Positions 21,960 through 36,000 of a stretch of 64,000 bases of DNA are shown here, piece by piece. Position numbers and translations under genes: made by a program. The stretch is taken from assembly GCA_023014485.1 (NCBI GenBank), contig JAJOZX010001565.1:5001-69000 (forward strand). The letters run 5' to 3'. Numbering within the stretch: position 1 is the first letter of the stretch; each line of letters begins with the position of its first letter. This stretch comes from Bathynomus jamesi (Eukaryota; Arthropoda; Malacostraca; Isopoda; Cirolanidae). The notes below the pieces were generated by a model that worked only from the letters and a program-made list of their open reading frames with translations, was not told the DNA's origin and searched no databases.

Positions 21960-23258
21960 TGAGGTAATAGAGGTTTGAGCTGACTTCCGATATATTTCAT
22001 AGGCCCCAAATCTGTAAGCGATGAAAAGCAGCCTGTATATTCGTCAATGGAGCAGTGTTGACAGGGAGACTTCCCTGTTCTAGGGAAATAAATCGTCAAA
22101 TAACGCCGATATTCCCTGAATAGGGAAATTTTGAGGAGTGGCTCTGGCTATATATCCAGAAGCACAAATTTTCACTGTATTAAATTAAAAATACAGAGTA
22201 ATATTGTTAAATAATATTCTAATCTTAAGATAGAGACATATAAATCTGTATTCATACATATTGCTTTAAATGCAGGTGCATAGGGAGCTTTTAGACCAAA
22301 AAGGGAAATTTTAAGAGCGAACCTAGGGAAATTATATAATTCATATGCCTGAGCTAGGTTATTCAGTTTAACATTTATTTAAAGTAAATGGATATCGTAG
22401 GCGTTTTAGTGAGATTTCAATATTTTCGCCAAACCTACGGGCGAGTATTGCATATAAACAAATAGCTCATCAAATCCCTGCCTCTGGCTGTCTTAAATCC
22501 ACTCTTCATTTTTCCACCTGCTTCACAAAGTGTCCCTCTATAATGTTATAATGTTTCAGGCCAACAAAGACCCTAGGATCCACTCACGGCTGGTCTACCT
22601 AACTGTGTTCGTAATTGTGTATTGTGCATGTCCTCCGTGGTGGCGGAGGGGACCTACAATTTTACGTGGGTTCCGAACCACAAGGAACATAAGAAATTTT
22701 TATAGTGGGCACACTAGGGGCCACGTCAGCCCATCGAGGTGGCTCCACTATGTAAAAACTGCCTGTACATTGGCAACAACCAATTTTTACAAAACTAAAT
22801 AATTATCAATTTAAAACTAATTAATTATCATTTTAAAACTATGGTAGATCTGCCCAATGATCTTCCTATCTCTTGAAATGCAGAGTACCTAGGAACCTGT
22901 CCTTGAACCTTCGTTTTGGATTTTCTTCCTGTATGGGCGGGGGGGTGCATTATGCAGTCAGTCGTCCGTGGCTCCTACTTCCAACATAAAAGCCCCTGCA
23001 AGTTTTTTGTCTTTCAACTACTCTAGCAGTAGTAGAAAATTTAATAGAAAAGTATGATATAAATCTGTAGATAATAAAAATGTTACCCTTCCCCGGAAAA
23101 TCCGCTGTACAGTTCTGTACACAAAGAATGGAGTTTTAGCACAGATATTTGATGTTGCTTTATTATCACTAGGTTTGACGAGGCTGTCAATATTAAACAA
23201 GTGTTTGGTGTTGTATATCGAAATCTTCTGTATTATTTGTATTATTTTTTTGCCCTGT

Positions 23259-23335
<77 letters not shown>

Positions 23336-23797
23336 TAAGTAGCACCACTGTGTAGTATTCATGTATTTGTGTCTACTGGCTGTGTTATGTTTGATGTACA
23401 TATATGGGATAAATACCTCCAATTATTTCTGTTTTGCCCCTAATGAAAGAATTTCCAGAAACTTATATATATATATATATATATACTTAAAACTTATTTA
23501 TTAGTCTGGAATCAATTACTGCGATAGTTACGTGTCAAGAATGGAGGCTGAGTTGCCAGCTGTTTTTATTGCAAAGAAAATCAGATACTTAATTTAAATA
23601 ATTGTTTACATATATAATAAAATATTAATGTTTAGGAGTATATTTAGAAAACGGTTCTGTTTGAGTTAGTGCTAGCAATTCTTTAAATTTATCTGGCTAA
23701 GCAATATGACAATAAAGGATGGCGTTCAGAAAATATTATTGGTTTAATAACCTAGCTTGGAACTTTTTCACACCAGCTGGTATGTTCTGGTGTATTC

Positions 23798-23852
<55 letters not shown>

Positions 23853-24890
23853 AGTCCATTGCAGCGGTCTGTACAGTTTCGCAAATGTCATCAACATGCT
23901 GTGATGCAAAGAGATCCCCATTGTCAACGACGGTGAAAAGATGTATAGCCGACTTGGCCCTAGAGAACATTAGAATAAAATCATTCTTCCGTATATATAT
24001 ACAGTATATACATGTAAATGAATATGTGTATATATTGAAGACAATTCATGTTTTTTGCTTACAAAACATCTCCAGATTCGTATTGATCTGGTGAAGAATA
24101 GAGTACTGTTTCACTGTTTGTAGTTTCTGCCGTATTCGAATTCATTGTGGCTAACCAAACGAGAATATTCCCTGGAAAAATTAATAGCGAATGTACTCTC
24201 GATGTGAGGCTGTTCCCTTTTGTATGTGGGAGCGTTTTCTCTATTTCAAGCGAAATGGGCGAGAACTGAAAAGACCAATCAATAGATCGCAGGTTTCCTG
24301 ATTGGCTGGAAATACCTTTTTGGCGTGGTTTCGCCAAAATTGGATTATGCATCCCTCAGATTTTTTAGAATTTAATAAGTGTTCGTTCTACATGATTATT
24401 ATATATACACTGTATATATACACAATAGCAATATTCCGATTTAACTTATTTTCTTGCGACCAGTTGAGGCGTATTTAGATGAATAAAACTGAAATAATGG
24501 TTTATTATCTTAATAATGATAATATATATATATATTGTATATATAAAATATAAATATAAATTATACAGTGTGTGTGTGTGTGTAAGGCGAATGGCTCTTT
24601 CGACTGGCGGGGATCCTGAAGCCAACCAAAAAGGCCACATTTTACTTTAAGAATTTGATGTGAGTGGTGGTGGCGGCCCAGTTAGCCTATATATGTTTAT
24701 ATAAATCACTAAAATAAGGCGACTGGTTGCTTACCCTCTAAAGACTGCCTGACAGCCGATTACGCCGTACGATTGGTTGTGGCATGGCTGACATCTAAGC
24801 CCCCTGTCTCTGATGCTGAATTGAAAATGCATCGAGACGCCGCAGTGAAAGGACATCTCTACGCCTTCCGGTGTTTAGGCTACACACATT

Positions 24891-24930
<40 letters not shown>

Positions 24931-25420
24931 GCCTGAGCAGCCAGGTTAGGTTACCCTTTGGAGTTCACATGCACAGCTTATATATATAAATAAGCTTTGC
25001 TATACATGCATACACACCCACACATTTTTGTGGGCCTGAGAAGCTAGGTTAGGTTGCCCTTGGAGTTCACAGACACACACGGAGATATATATATTTCTTT
25101 TGGGAAGGGGGGCTGAGGGGGGAAACGTCTAATCATGTTGCATGAAATGCTGCATGCAACATTGCAACGTTACATGCAACGCACTCTACATTTTTGCGGC
25201 AATACTACTGGAAAAACAGCTGGGTTTTGCTGCGCGCCGCCTGCCGTCAGTGGGTCTCAATGGATTCGTAGTTAGCGACGCTAACCACTACACCACCGAG
25301 GAGCATCCCAACTCATAAACGTTCATTTTAATTTTGTTTTTAAGTAGGAAAAGAGGAAAATGCTTCTATTAATACTATATGGTTATATATTGTTTTAATT
25401 TCATATTTTAAATTATTTAC
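21960..25420. other. Intergenic or 3' flank of xanthine dehydrogenase, with microsatellites
   Basis: No exon could be supported here, although the C-terminal exons of the xanthine dehydrogenase gene would be expected on this side. TA/TG microsatellites lie at about 23262-23336, 23465-23485, 23800-23852 (TA then GA) and 24894-24927. Two related segments of about 45 bp, each with AGGTTAGGTT followed by GGAGTTCACA, lie near 24935-24975 and 25035-25075. A tRNA-like A-box on the minus strand (TGGTGTAGTGGTTAGCG, near 25280-25300) suggests a SINE fragment. Confidence 0.5.
22557..22760 (+). repeat. SINE-like repeat, related to 25795-25915 and 33000-33100
   Basis: The block containing CTACAATTTTACGTGGGTTC and the preceding GGCGGAGGGGAC recur in reverse complement at 25800-25900 (CCCACGTAAAGCCGTAGGCC, ACGGAGGAGG) and more divergently at 33010-33080. 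The B-box-like GGGTTCCGAACC suggests an RNA polymerase III origin, but I cannot fold a full tRNA. The start AACAAAGACCCTAGGATCCA also recurs near 34170. Confidence 0.4.
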
Positions 25421-25571
25421 CATTTTGGCATCAAGATGAAGAAAATCTGCAATATTTGACATGATATTCTCCATGACAAACAGCGCCTGAGGATTTCCAA
25501 AGCCCCTGAAAGCTGTATTGGAAGGAAGGTTTGTTTTGCAGCACTGACCACTCACTTTCAGATTGTCTATT
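25421..25571 (-). CDS. XDH: XDH exon o (Moco domain, FRGFG motif)
   Basis: It encodes [20 protein letters not shown], then [20 protein letters not shown]. The Arg of NTAFRGFG, which orients purine substrates, is present. The donor is gtaaat. I could not find the next exon. Confidence 0.92.
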
Positions 25572-27032
25572 CTGCGTGAAAAGAAATGGATGAGATAAAT
25601 GATGGTTCTAAATGCGACTTTTTAGTTTCATCAGCTATGTAGGTTCCTATTTAGAATTTTGGTTCATCGCCCAAAACTACGACCTGTATACGATCTTGAT
25701 ACCGGGCTACGTCGTGGTCACGTTGCGACATTTCTTCCCTTTAAATCAGCGAAGTTAAGAGACGTTGGATTCGTTCAGTAGTTGGATGGATGACGGTTCT
25801 CTTCGTTCGAATGATGTAGCGACCCCTAGATGGTTCGTATCCCACGTAAAGCCGTAGGCCCCCCTCTGTCACGGGACCTTTGCCGTTACGGAGGAGGTTA
25901 AATAATCGCAAACATTATTTATTAATAACCCTCATACCAACTTTATTATTATTGCACCATCGGTTACAAAAGTCAAGATAGATGACCAGATGGTGAATGT
26001 GGCTCAGTGTATTGCTACTTTTGTACCGACTCTACATTTTATACCTCATAAAAATCTCAAAACCTTTTCATTAATTTTCTACTTTTCAGAAACATAATCT
26101 TAAATGTAGACTTACTTATAAGCATTATTAACATTAAAAACTGCTTTCATTAAAACTACTTGTGAGAAGTCAAGAGAATGTCCTGCGTTAGAAAAGAACT
26201 TTGTATCTAATGCGTTAACAGTTCCATTTTTGTCGAAACCAACTTTCCACCGGCTTAGGAAGGGATGTCGACCTCCTGTTATGAGCATGTCTTCGTCTCG
26301 ATCCAGTATCATCCGCACTGGTCGTTTCGTTCTGAATCAAAATAGAGATAAATGTTGTGCAATCACACGTAATGCACATTTACAGTAAATAGCGGTTAAA
26401 ATAATATAATCGCAAGTGCTTACTTTGCAGCTGCCACTGCAACTGAAATGGCTATCATTGTACTTCTTGACTGCTTCCCTCCAAACCCCCCTCCGATTCG
26501 CCTTACTTTACAGGTGACACGATTGGCTTGAAGATTTAAAACTTTTGCGACTAAAGCCTGGACCTCACTCGGGCTTTGGGTTGAACTAAGAAAGGAAAGA
26601 AAGTTACAGCATTTAACCGAAAACAGTCAAAAAGTTTATGCCAAATATATTCAACCAGAGATTTGGAATTATGGACACTTTTCTTACTTGTCCATGATGT
26701 GGGTTTTGAGCATATTTCAGACCCCCTCTCCTACCTTTGTTGCGTATTGCTAAACGGATCTGCTTATAACCAAATTACTTTGCTTTTGTTTTTTGGGTTT
26801 TATTCAATAAACTAGCCGAAAACCCGCCCTTCGTGCGGGTGGCAAAAATATCCCAGCCGACGGTGGAATATTTTCGAAGACTGTTATTAGCTAGGTTAAT
26901 TGAATGCCCGGTTAGGTTAATTGTACGCCCTTGACGATTGGTTAGGTTAAGTCGTGATATTTTGGTTAAAGCTAAGGAAAATATCACGACTTAACCTAAC
27001 CAATCGTCAAGGGCGTACAGTTGACCCACACA

Positions 27033-27065
<33 letters not shown>

Positions 27066-30000
27066 GGGCGTCCTTTTATTATTATAGATATACTTTTTAA
27101 AATTATAATTAAAAGTAGAATTCATTACGCCTTTTTCTAATGCATTAAAATACAAATATCGCCCATATTAAAATACAAATATCGCCCATATATATATATA
27201 TATATATATATATATCAAGAATCTTCTTCTCTTTTCGAGCGTGACCGACTGACAGACATTCCTGGGTGTTTATATTAATAATACTTTATTGTAATTCCGT
27301 ATTCCGCTTTTAATTTCTTTTATCTATTCAATGACACGTACCACAGTAATTCTAATTCATTGTCTTCATGAGGAATAACGAGATGTGCGTTTGTCTCCAG
27401 GTAAAAATGTTCTTGTCCTCCCAATCGAATTTCTCCTTCGAGAACGTGTTCAGAGCATCTGAACCCTTCTTCTACGTTTCCACTTTCAATTACCAATGGA
27501 TCCCATACGGAATTCGCTTTAATTGCTTCCTGAAATAAAAATTTGCTCGCTAAAATTATAATTTACAGCAACAAACATTGTTTATGTTTATATTGTCTAT
27601 AGTAAACACGAATGGGAAATACCTCAATTGTAAATATAGGATGTGGAAGGTCTTCGTATTGAATTTTTATCATTTTAGCTGCTTTTTGGGCCAAAATCTG
27701 TTCCTTTGCGACAACGATACCAATCATTTGCCCTACGCTGTAAACTTGCTCAGAGGCAAATACTTCTTCATCATGCACAATACAGCCAATTTTGTTTCGA
27801 TCTCCTAATAAAAAGTGTACAGTATAGATGATCAAGCGGGATAATTACGGAGTCAAATTATTATAATGTCTCGGTATATAGCAACCAATGTCTACCACAA
27901 GCCTCAAGAGCAATGGTTCCCAACCGGTGGGCCATGGCCCACTTGCTTGTCTTTTAGCACTATGTTAATAATGTTAATAACAAAAATGTACTTATTAAAC
28001 TTTATGTAAACATGATACCAGCTTAGCAACATGGAAAGTGGACCATGAGTTATTTAAATCAGCTCTAGTGGGCCGTCGCTTAAAAAAGGTTTGGAACCAC
28101 TGCTCTAGAGTGTGATAATAATCATTAATTGGAAATGTATTCCTATTTCGTCCCAATATCAACTTATGTAATCTTGTATATGAGTGATTCTTTTAAATTA
28201 TGGCTGATAAAAAAGTGTTTAATATAATTAGATTTGGTGAGATTATGATTAGTAGAGCTATGTCAAGTGTGGTTATGTTTAATTATATTGAACGAAATAG
28301 TGCCTGGTTAGGGGGACTATTAACTGAATATTTTGCCCATTGAAAAGTTCCTTCGCTATAATATTAAATGGTTTGGGGATTAGTAATTGTATGCTAAATC
28401 GATTGTCCACCTTCTTCCGCGAGAGGCCTTGTCTTATTACTTCACATTACAAAAACAATTATATCTTAACTGTAACAGTCACGCGTAGTGGGTACGAGAA
28501 AATAAAAGACTAACATAATTAAGTTAGGTATTGTTATGATCAATAAAGTTAAGTAAAGTTCAGTTAGGTTAAATATACTGTATTACAAAAGACTAAGACT
28601 AAATGGTGTCTGGTTAGGTTGCAATCACTTGGATTAAAATTTGGTTAAATTAATTAGATTATAATTTTGTTTCCAACTAGATTATTTCATGTAAAGCATT
28701 TAATAGTTACCGGGTATAACTTTATTTTTGTATTACCCGGAGTTAAACAAAAAGCATGAATAAACGCAAGGTTTGAAACTACAGAATTATGAGCTCTTGG
28801 TTATTTAAGACTGACCAATCAACCCGCTTCCCAAAGCGTCCCTCTCAACAGTCATTCCGTGATTCGTGTAGGACGGCTATGGGACACCTTACCTCTGTTC
28901 TTCCTGCTATCTCTGATTGGGGTAGAGAAAACTTTGTAGTTTCAATGCCTCAAAAACTCAGTTCCTCCACCTGTCTACTCGTCACAATCTTCCACACGAC
29001 TATCCCCTCACATTCAACAACACACAACTCAATCCTTCCTCTTCTCTTAACATACTTGATGTTTCCTTTTCTCGTGATCTTTCCTGGAAAGATCACGTAT
29101 ACTCTCTTTCTAAAACAGCTTCTAAGAGGTTAGGTGTGCTGTACCGCCTCCGCAGTTTCTTCACCCCCGCTCAGTTGCTGTCTTTGTACGGGAGTCTTGT
29201 CCACCCCTGTATGGAGTATGTTTCTCATGTATGGGGTACTTGACCGGATGGAATCAAAGATTTTCGTCTCATCATTTCCCCGCCTCTTACTCACTTTCTT
29301 CAGTATCTCTCTCTTCGCCGCAGTGTTGCCTCACTCTCTCTTTACTATCGCTATTATAACGGACATTGCTCTTCTGAAGTCTCTAACTGCATGCCTCCTC
29401 CTTTAAGGAGAGCACTCAGCACCAGACTTTCGAAACGTTCTTATTCCTCTTCTGTCCAACTCTCTAACGCAAGGATTAATCGGTATTTTCAGTCTTTCAT
29501 TTACTCAACCGGTGAACTCTGGGACAATCCTCCTCAGTCCATCTTTCTCCCTGTCTATGACCTCCAATCTTTCAAACGCAGTGTCTAGACGTCTCTAAAA
29601 CCCTGGACCTTAATTTTGGCTCTTTTCTTCTATGGGGGGAGGCGCTTTTGCGGGCATTTGCCCTTGGCCTCTCCTTCCTGCATGAAAAAAAATCACGACT
29701 GTTTTTGTGAGTGTTTAAGGTTTTTACAACCCTACTTAAGAATGCAAAAAGTGGAAACAAGCTTTTAATGGACACTGTACACATTTTAGGTTATTTCATT
29801 TTGGCGTATCGTTTTCACACGAGTATTCATGCATATCAATGGCTGGTTTTTTAATAGAATAAAGGAGGGTGAACATGGTATTTAAAAATAATCGCAATGC
29901 GCATTTTACCTCGCTCCCAAATCAGGATGGAAAAGGTTCTTTGCGTACAGTATATTGAGACAATTGCCCACCCACCTATATTCTTCATTATCAAATGTAT

Positions 30001-33000
30001 ACCTGGGATGTCTCTTGCGCAGAAAAAGCCTTCAACTCCTTCCATTCTCAGAGCCCATGAGTCATCAATTTTCATGATTTTGGCGTGCGCCCGGGTAGAG
30101 AGTACGAGAGCGCCATAGAGTTCGTTTTCAAGTCGCGGAACGTCATCAATGAAGGTCGCCTCTCCACAAGTTTGCTTCAACGAAGAAACATGCGGTATTG
30201 GACGTCCTACTGGATCAATCTTTTCTTGACCTTCTGGAACCTTTTGAAATAATTACAAGGTGTTTAAAAACGAGTGGAGGCGTAAAGCCAGAGAAATAAT
30301 TACACTAGTCAACAAAGCTTTTGCTTCAGACTCAAAAGTAACTGTACTCTACTGATTTGAGGGTGCTGATTTCGAATATAATCTTTTTTTGCATATCGGA
30401 TCGGGTGTTTTCTGTAGAGAAGGTGGATTTGTTTGGTTGACCGTATTTCCTGTAGATTTTTCATTAATGATTACTTTTCAAATGTTTGTGTTTAACTATG
30501 TTTTCATCTACTTTTCTCTCTTTTCAGATGTGATGACAGTGTGTGCTTCTAGAGGTTGCAGCTATAAACCTGATTCATTCTGCTACATTTGTGGTTTATT
30601 CACTTCATCTTCACAACACAGGAATATTACACCAGCCTACTATTACTACTTTGGTTGTCAACTTGGAGACCAAGAGAAAAGCTGGGCACCACATGTTTGC
30701 TGCACTTTCTGTTCAAACCAGCTAAGATACTGGCTGAATGGTAAACGAAAAAGCATGCCATTTGCCGTGCCAATGATTTGGCGTGAGGCAAAAAATCATG
30801 TGAATGATTGCTACTTCTACCAAACCAGAATAACTGGGTTTACTTCCAAAACCAGGCATAAGATTGTTTATCTTGGGTTGACTCAGCTACCAAACCAGTA
30901 CCTCACAGTGATGAACTGCCAGTTCCAGCAGCAACAGAAGACAAAAAAGTGCTTCATTTCTCTTCTGATGAAGAATCTTCAGAACACAGTGCTGGTGATG
31001 CAGTTTTTTCCTCCTGGTAATGAAAATGAACCCCATTTTTTCACACAAGATGACTTAAGTGACTTAGTAAGGGATTTGTATCTCTTTAAATCGCAGTCTG
31101 AACTTTTGGCATCAAGACTGAAACAATGGAATTTGGTTGATGGAGATGTTCGGATAACATCCTTTCGAAAAAGAAGTTCCGATGTTTCATGCTATTTCAA
31201 AACTGTGAATCACTTATGCTTCTGCTCTGATATAGAAGGTTTAGAAGGTGGCGTCTTTTTATTGAGTCATCTAAGCGCAGTTTAAAAGCGGTTCTTTTGC
31301 ACAATGGTAACAACTACCTAAGTGTATGAATTGGACATTCTGTTCACCTGAAAGTCATATGAAAACATGGTGATTCTTCTTAATGCTGTTAGTTATGAAA
31401 ACTACTGTACCAGTGGAATATCTGCAGTGATTTGAAAGTGATTGGACTCCTCCTTGGCATGCAAAGTGAGTACACGAAATATTGCTGCTTTCTTTGTTTG
31501 TGGGACAGCAGGGCTACACAACAACATTACATCAAGACTGACTGGACTCCTCATGAAACTTTTGTTCCTGGACAGCACAGTGTGAAGTATCAACCATTGG
31601 TTGATCCAAAAAAGATCTATCTACCAACACTTCACATAAAGCTCGGTTTTATGGAAAATTTTGTGAATGCCCTGAACAAAGACTGTCGTGGATTTCAGTA
31701 TTTGTGTGGCAAATTCCCCAGTATTACTGATACTAAATTGAAAGAAGGAATTTTCATTGGGCCTCAGATAAGAACTCTTCTAAATGATAATGAATTTCTG
31801 GAACACCTTGAACAAAAGGAATTATGTGCTTGGAATTCCTTCAAGAGTGAGTGCCAGAATTTTCTTGGCAGACAGAAGGTTGGTAACTATAAAATACTCA
31901 TCCAAGAACTTCTAGATGATTATAGACCTAGGAGCTCGTATGTTTCTAAAGATTCACTTTTTGCACAGCCATCTTGATTTTTTTCCCTGAAAATCTTGAT
32001 GTGTCTAATGAGTTCGAAGAAAGATTCCACCAGGATATATCAAAGATGGAAGAAAACTTTAAGAGACGATGGGATCCTCACATGATGGCTGACCTTTGCT
32101 GGATACTGAGAAGAGATAAACCAGGTACTGAATTCAAACGAAAATCCAAAAAAACTCCTTTGTGAACATCCAGTGTATAATCATTGTGAAATATACATGT
32201 AATGAAATTTACACATTGTAATTTGTTCCATTTTAAGGTAAATAGTAACTGAAATGCTTTGAAAATTCATAAGAATCTTTTACGTAATGATCCAAATTTT
32301 GGACTCTATGTGCAAAATTTCCTCTGTAGGAATGTCAGCATTCCAAAAATTGTGACCTGATACAGCAAAAACATTGCCATATTCGTAATCAGCATCCAAA
32401 AATTGGTAAAAAAAAAGGTATTGAAGTACTTGAAGCAGAAAAAAAGTTGTTTTGTTAACCAGTGTTATTAAAGTATATAACTTGGTTTTCTTGTTGCAGG
32501 CAGACTTAGAGACGTACGTTTTGGAAAAACTGCGTGCTTTTCGTTGGAAGGTCCTCAAATGATTTAATCAGATTTTCTTCATCTTCTTTCAGTGGCGATA
32601 ACAACTCTGGATACTTAGTGTGAAGTTCTTGACAAACAAATAAGTAAAACTTGAAAAAGAAACTACAAAATAAAAGTAAAAAAAGTCAGTTTCACGTAAA
32701 AAGAATCCATAATGTCGTTTTGTTCTTACAAGTATTTGCCAGAGTTATAAATCTTTAAAATTATGAAAACTGAAATTATTTAAATTATTTATATTAGAAA
32801 TCACTTAAATTATCTAAATTACCTAACCGTCAAAGCGCTTCGATAATCGACCATTCCACCTGGAACAGAAGGCTCTAGTCTCAATTCATCCAATAACGAT
32901 GACGTCGCTCTGTCCAGTAAGAGGGTGCCCCAAACACATCCATTTAGTTTCTGAAGTAACAAAGTTCGTATAGTTCGTACGTCATTAATATCACATTTTA

Positions 33001-36000
33001 TACATAAAAGATCCCACATAAAGCTGTAGGTTCCCTCCGTCACATAACCTATTGTCGTTATATGAAGGAGGTTAAACAAATCCAAACATTATTATTATAC
33101 ATACGATTACGGTAAAGTTAGAAAGATGAAACTACAGACAACCGACTGCTGCTTGCATTTATGAGCAAAGTAAGTCTTGAATTAAAGCGAGGACACGAAA
33201 TAGGAGAAAAACTGCCTTTACCTCCATAGTTTTCTTCGCCATTATCGTGGTGGGGGCCATTCCTCCGAACGCGAGAGTCGTCGAGGTCACTTTGAGACTT
33301 CCAGGATCGAACGAAGCTTTCATTGCGGCGTTCACAATGGCGATGTCGTCATCCCTTCTCCTCGCTTGTTTGTACGCCATGAAGTATTCATTCTGCGGTG
33401 AAAGATTGTTGAAGGACGAGTCATGACTGAATTGAAAAAGCTAAATCATTCAAATCATAATTTCAGACTTGCTCAACACGCAATACGGAAGAGGCATGAA
33501 TAAGCCAATTGAACATTATTTCAAACTTTATAAAGAAAAAGTTTTAAAATACCTCGGAAGTGAAAGGGATTTTCACAGAAGTCAGCACTTCGTTGTTTCT
33601 AACAATATTTGTCCGATAACCAGTGTAAAATTTGTCGTCCAAAACGACTTCTCTCTCATTGTCTGATGAAAATTAATAGTTTTTCTATTATTTTCTAGCG
33701 TTATTAATGTATTTTGAAACAATTCTCTTATTATCAATATGACATTTGTCAGTTATTACATACATATAGCAACATGAATACCTAAACTTTTGAATGTCAA
33801 TTTCGCTCCAGCTGCCATAAACACTGGATTAAGATCACTTATTGGGGATCCGGTCATAATATTTCCTCCAAGAGCCTAGGGGTAAAATGAAATTTAATTT
33901 GTTTTTGTAAATAAAAGAATTTCCTTTACTTAAATAAAATGTTTAAAATGAACTATATTCTTACTGCAACATTATGCTTATGCTTACCGCAACATTTCTT
34001 ATTTGACGACCCGCAAACCACCTCAACATTTCTAAAATTGATCGAAGCACTTTGGTTTTGTAGTCTGTGAATTCAAAATTAAATTTATTTCAAAACATTT
34101 CAACGACTAAGTCTATATGGTTTCTAATTTTAAATTAGGGTTCTACAGATCTACAGAAGCTAAGGCTAACAAAGACCCTAAGATCCACTCTAAGGTTAGC
34201 CCGAGAGAAAGGAAAGAGTAGGGATTAAGAGAAGAAAATAAGGAGTTAAATAAGTAGCAACACCTATCACTCATGGGTTAACATTCATTCAGAAAAAGAG
34301 AAAAGAGACTCACCATCATCATCCGCCGGCCACTGCCGACAAGTCAGAAAAATAGTCGGAGAGAATAGGAAAGGGGTGAAAGATGAAAAGAAGTAAAATA
34401 AGAACGCTTACAAACCATGCAAACACAGTCTTAACTCACAGTCATACCATGCAAACTACAGACATGCAAGTAAAGAGAGTTACAGACATGCAAGTAAAGA
34501 GAGTTACAGACATGCAAGTAAGGAGAGGATAAGAAAAAAAAAGAAAAAAGTAGGTAAAGTTAAACAAAACGTGGGTTAGTTTACTCTACGAGCTACATCT
34601 ACGTTCATGTTAGTCTAATTTTTATTTTTTTATTTTATTGCTGGCATCACACGCTGGCATGTCACAAGCTGGCATTAATCGTCAACAGACTCATCCTCGA
34701 CCACCACCTCCAGAGCTCCTGTTACTAATTGTTTTTTATTTTACACAATGTTAATATTTTTAAAATGCCTATCTAAACGGTACTTAAACATATTAACTGG
34801 TAGAGTTCACGACTGACGCGGGAAGATTATTCCATTTATCAATTACTTTAAATGTAAAGAAGTTTTTAGCAATATTAGTAATGAAACGTCTGCCACGCAA
34901 CTTAAATCCATTATTACGAGTATTGCTATTATCGAAAGCGAACAGTTTGTCAAAATTTACGTTATCAATGTTATTAACGATTTTGAAAACTTCAATAATC
35001 TCCCCCCTTAATCTCCTAGTTTCGAGTGAATGCAAGTCTAACACTTTAATCCTATCTTCATAAGGCTTGTTGCGCATTGACGGAATTAGTTTCGTGGCAC
35101 GACGCTGAATCCTTTCTAACCTATCAATATCCTCACGCAAATACGGGCACCAAAACTGAACGGCATATTCTAAATGAGGCCTGACTAGGGACTTGTAAAG
35201 GGGCAATATAATATCCTTCGATTTAAATTCGAAATTACGCGCTATGAAGCCTAACATCCTATTAGCCTTTGCGCAATACTCCAGGCACTGGTTCCTAACC
35301 TTTAAATCATTAGATACGCGTAAGCCTGAATCTACTTCCTCGTCAACGCTCGCTAACTCTCTACCATCCATCGTGTACGTGTAATTATTGTTACGAGAAC
35401 CTATATGCAAAACTTTACATTTGTCTACGTTAAATTGCATCTGCCACTTAACCGTCCACTCCATAATCCTATTTACATCGTCTTGGAGCCTATTTCTATC
35501 GTCCTCGTTAACAACCCTACCGCCTATTTTAGTATCGTCCGCGAATTTTGACACGTTACTAGTCAATCCTACATCTATGTCGTTAATGTAGATTACGAAT
35601 AGCAATGGGCCTAACACTGAACCCTGTGGGACACCGCTACCTACATCCAACCACCCAGATTCACTACCATTAACAACGACCCTCTGTTTCCTAGCACGAA
35701 GCCATTCCTCTAACCAGTTAGCTACCTGACCGCGTATACCGTGCGCTTTAACCTTCGCAATTAATCTTCTATGCGGAACTGTATCGAACGCCTTTTTAAA
35801 ATCTAAATAAATAACGTCAGCCGCTCTATGCCTATCGTATTCACCTCACCATTTCGTTATAAAATTCTAACAAATTAGTTAAACAAGATCTATGGCGTCG
35901 AAACCCATGCTGACTACTATTAATCAAGTCTCTACTTTCTAAGTGATCGATGACACGATCCCTAACTACGGATTCCAAAAGTTTACCGACAATTGACGTT

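Noticed and set aside
24059..24352. C-terminal exon of xanthine dehydrogenase on the minus strand
   Set aside because: The frame contains none of the expected blocks (for example THGGTEMGQG or SKAVGEPP).
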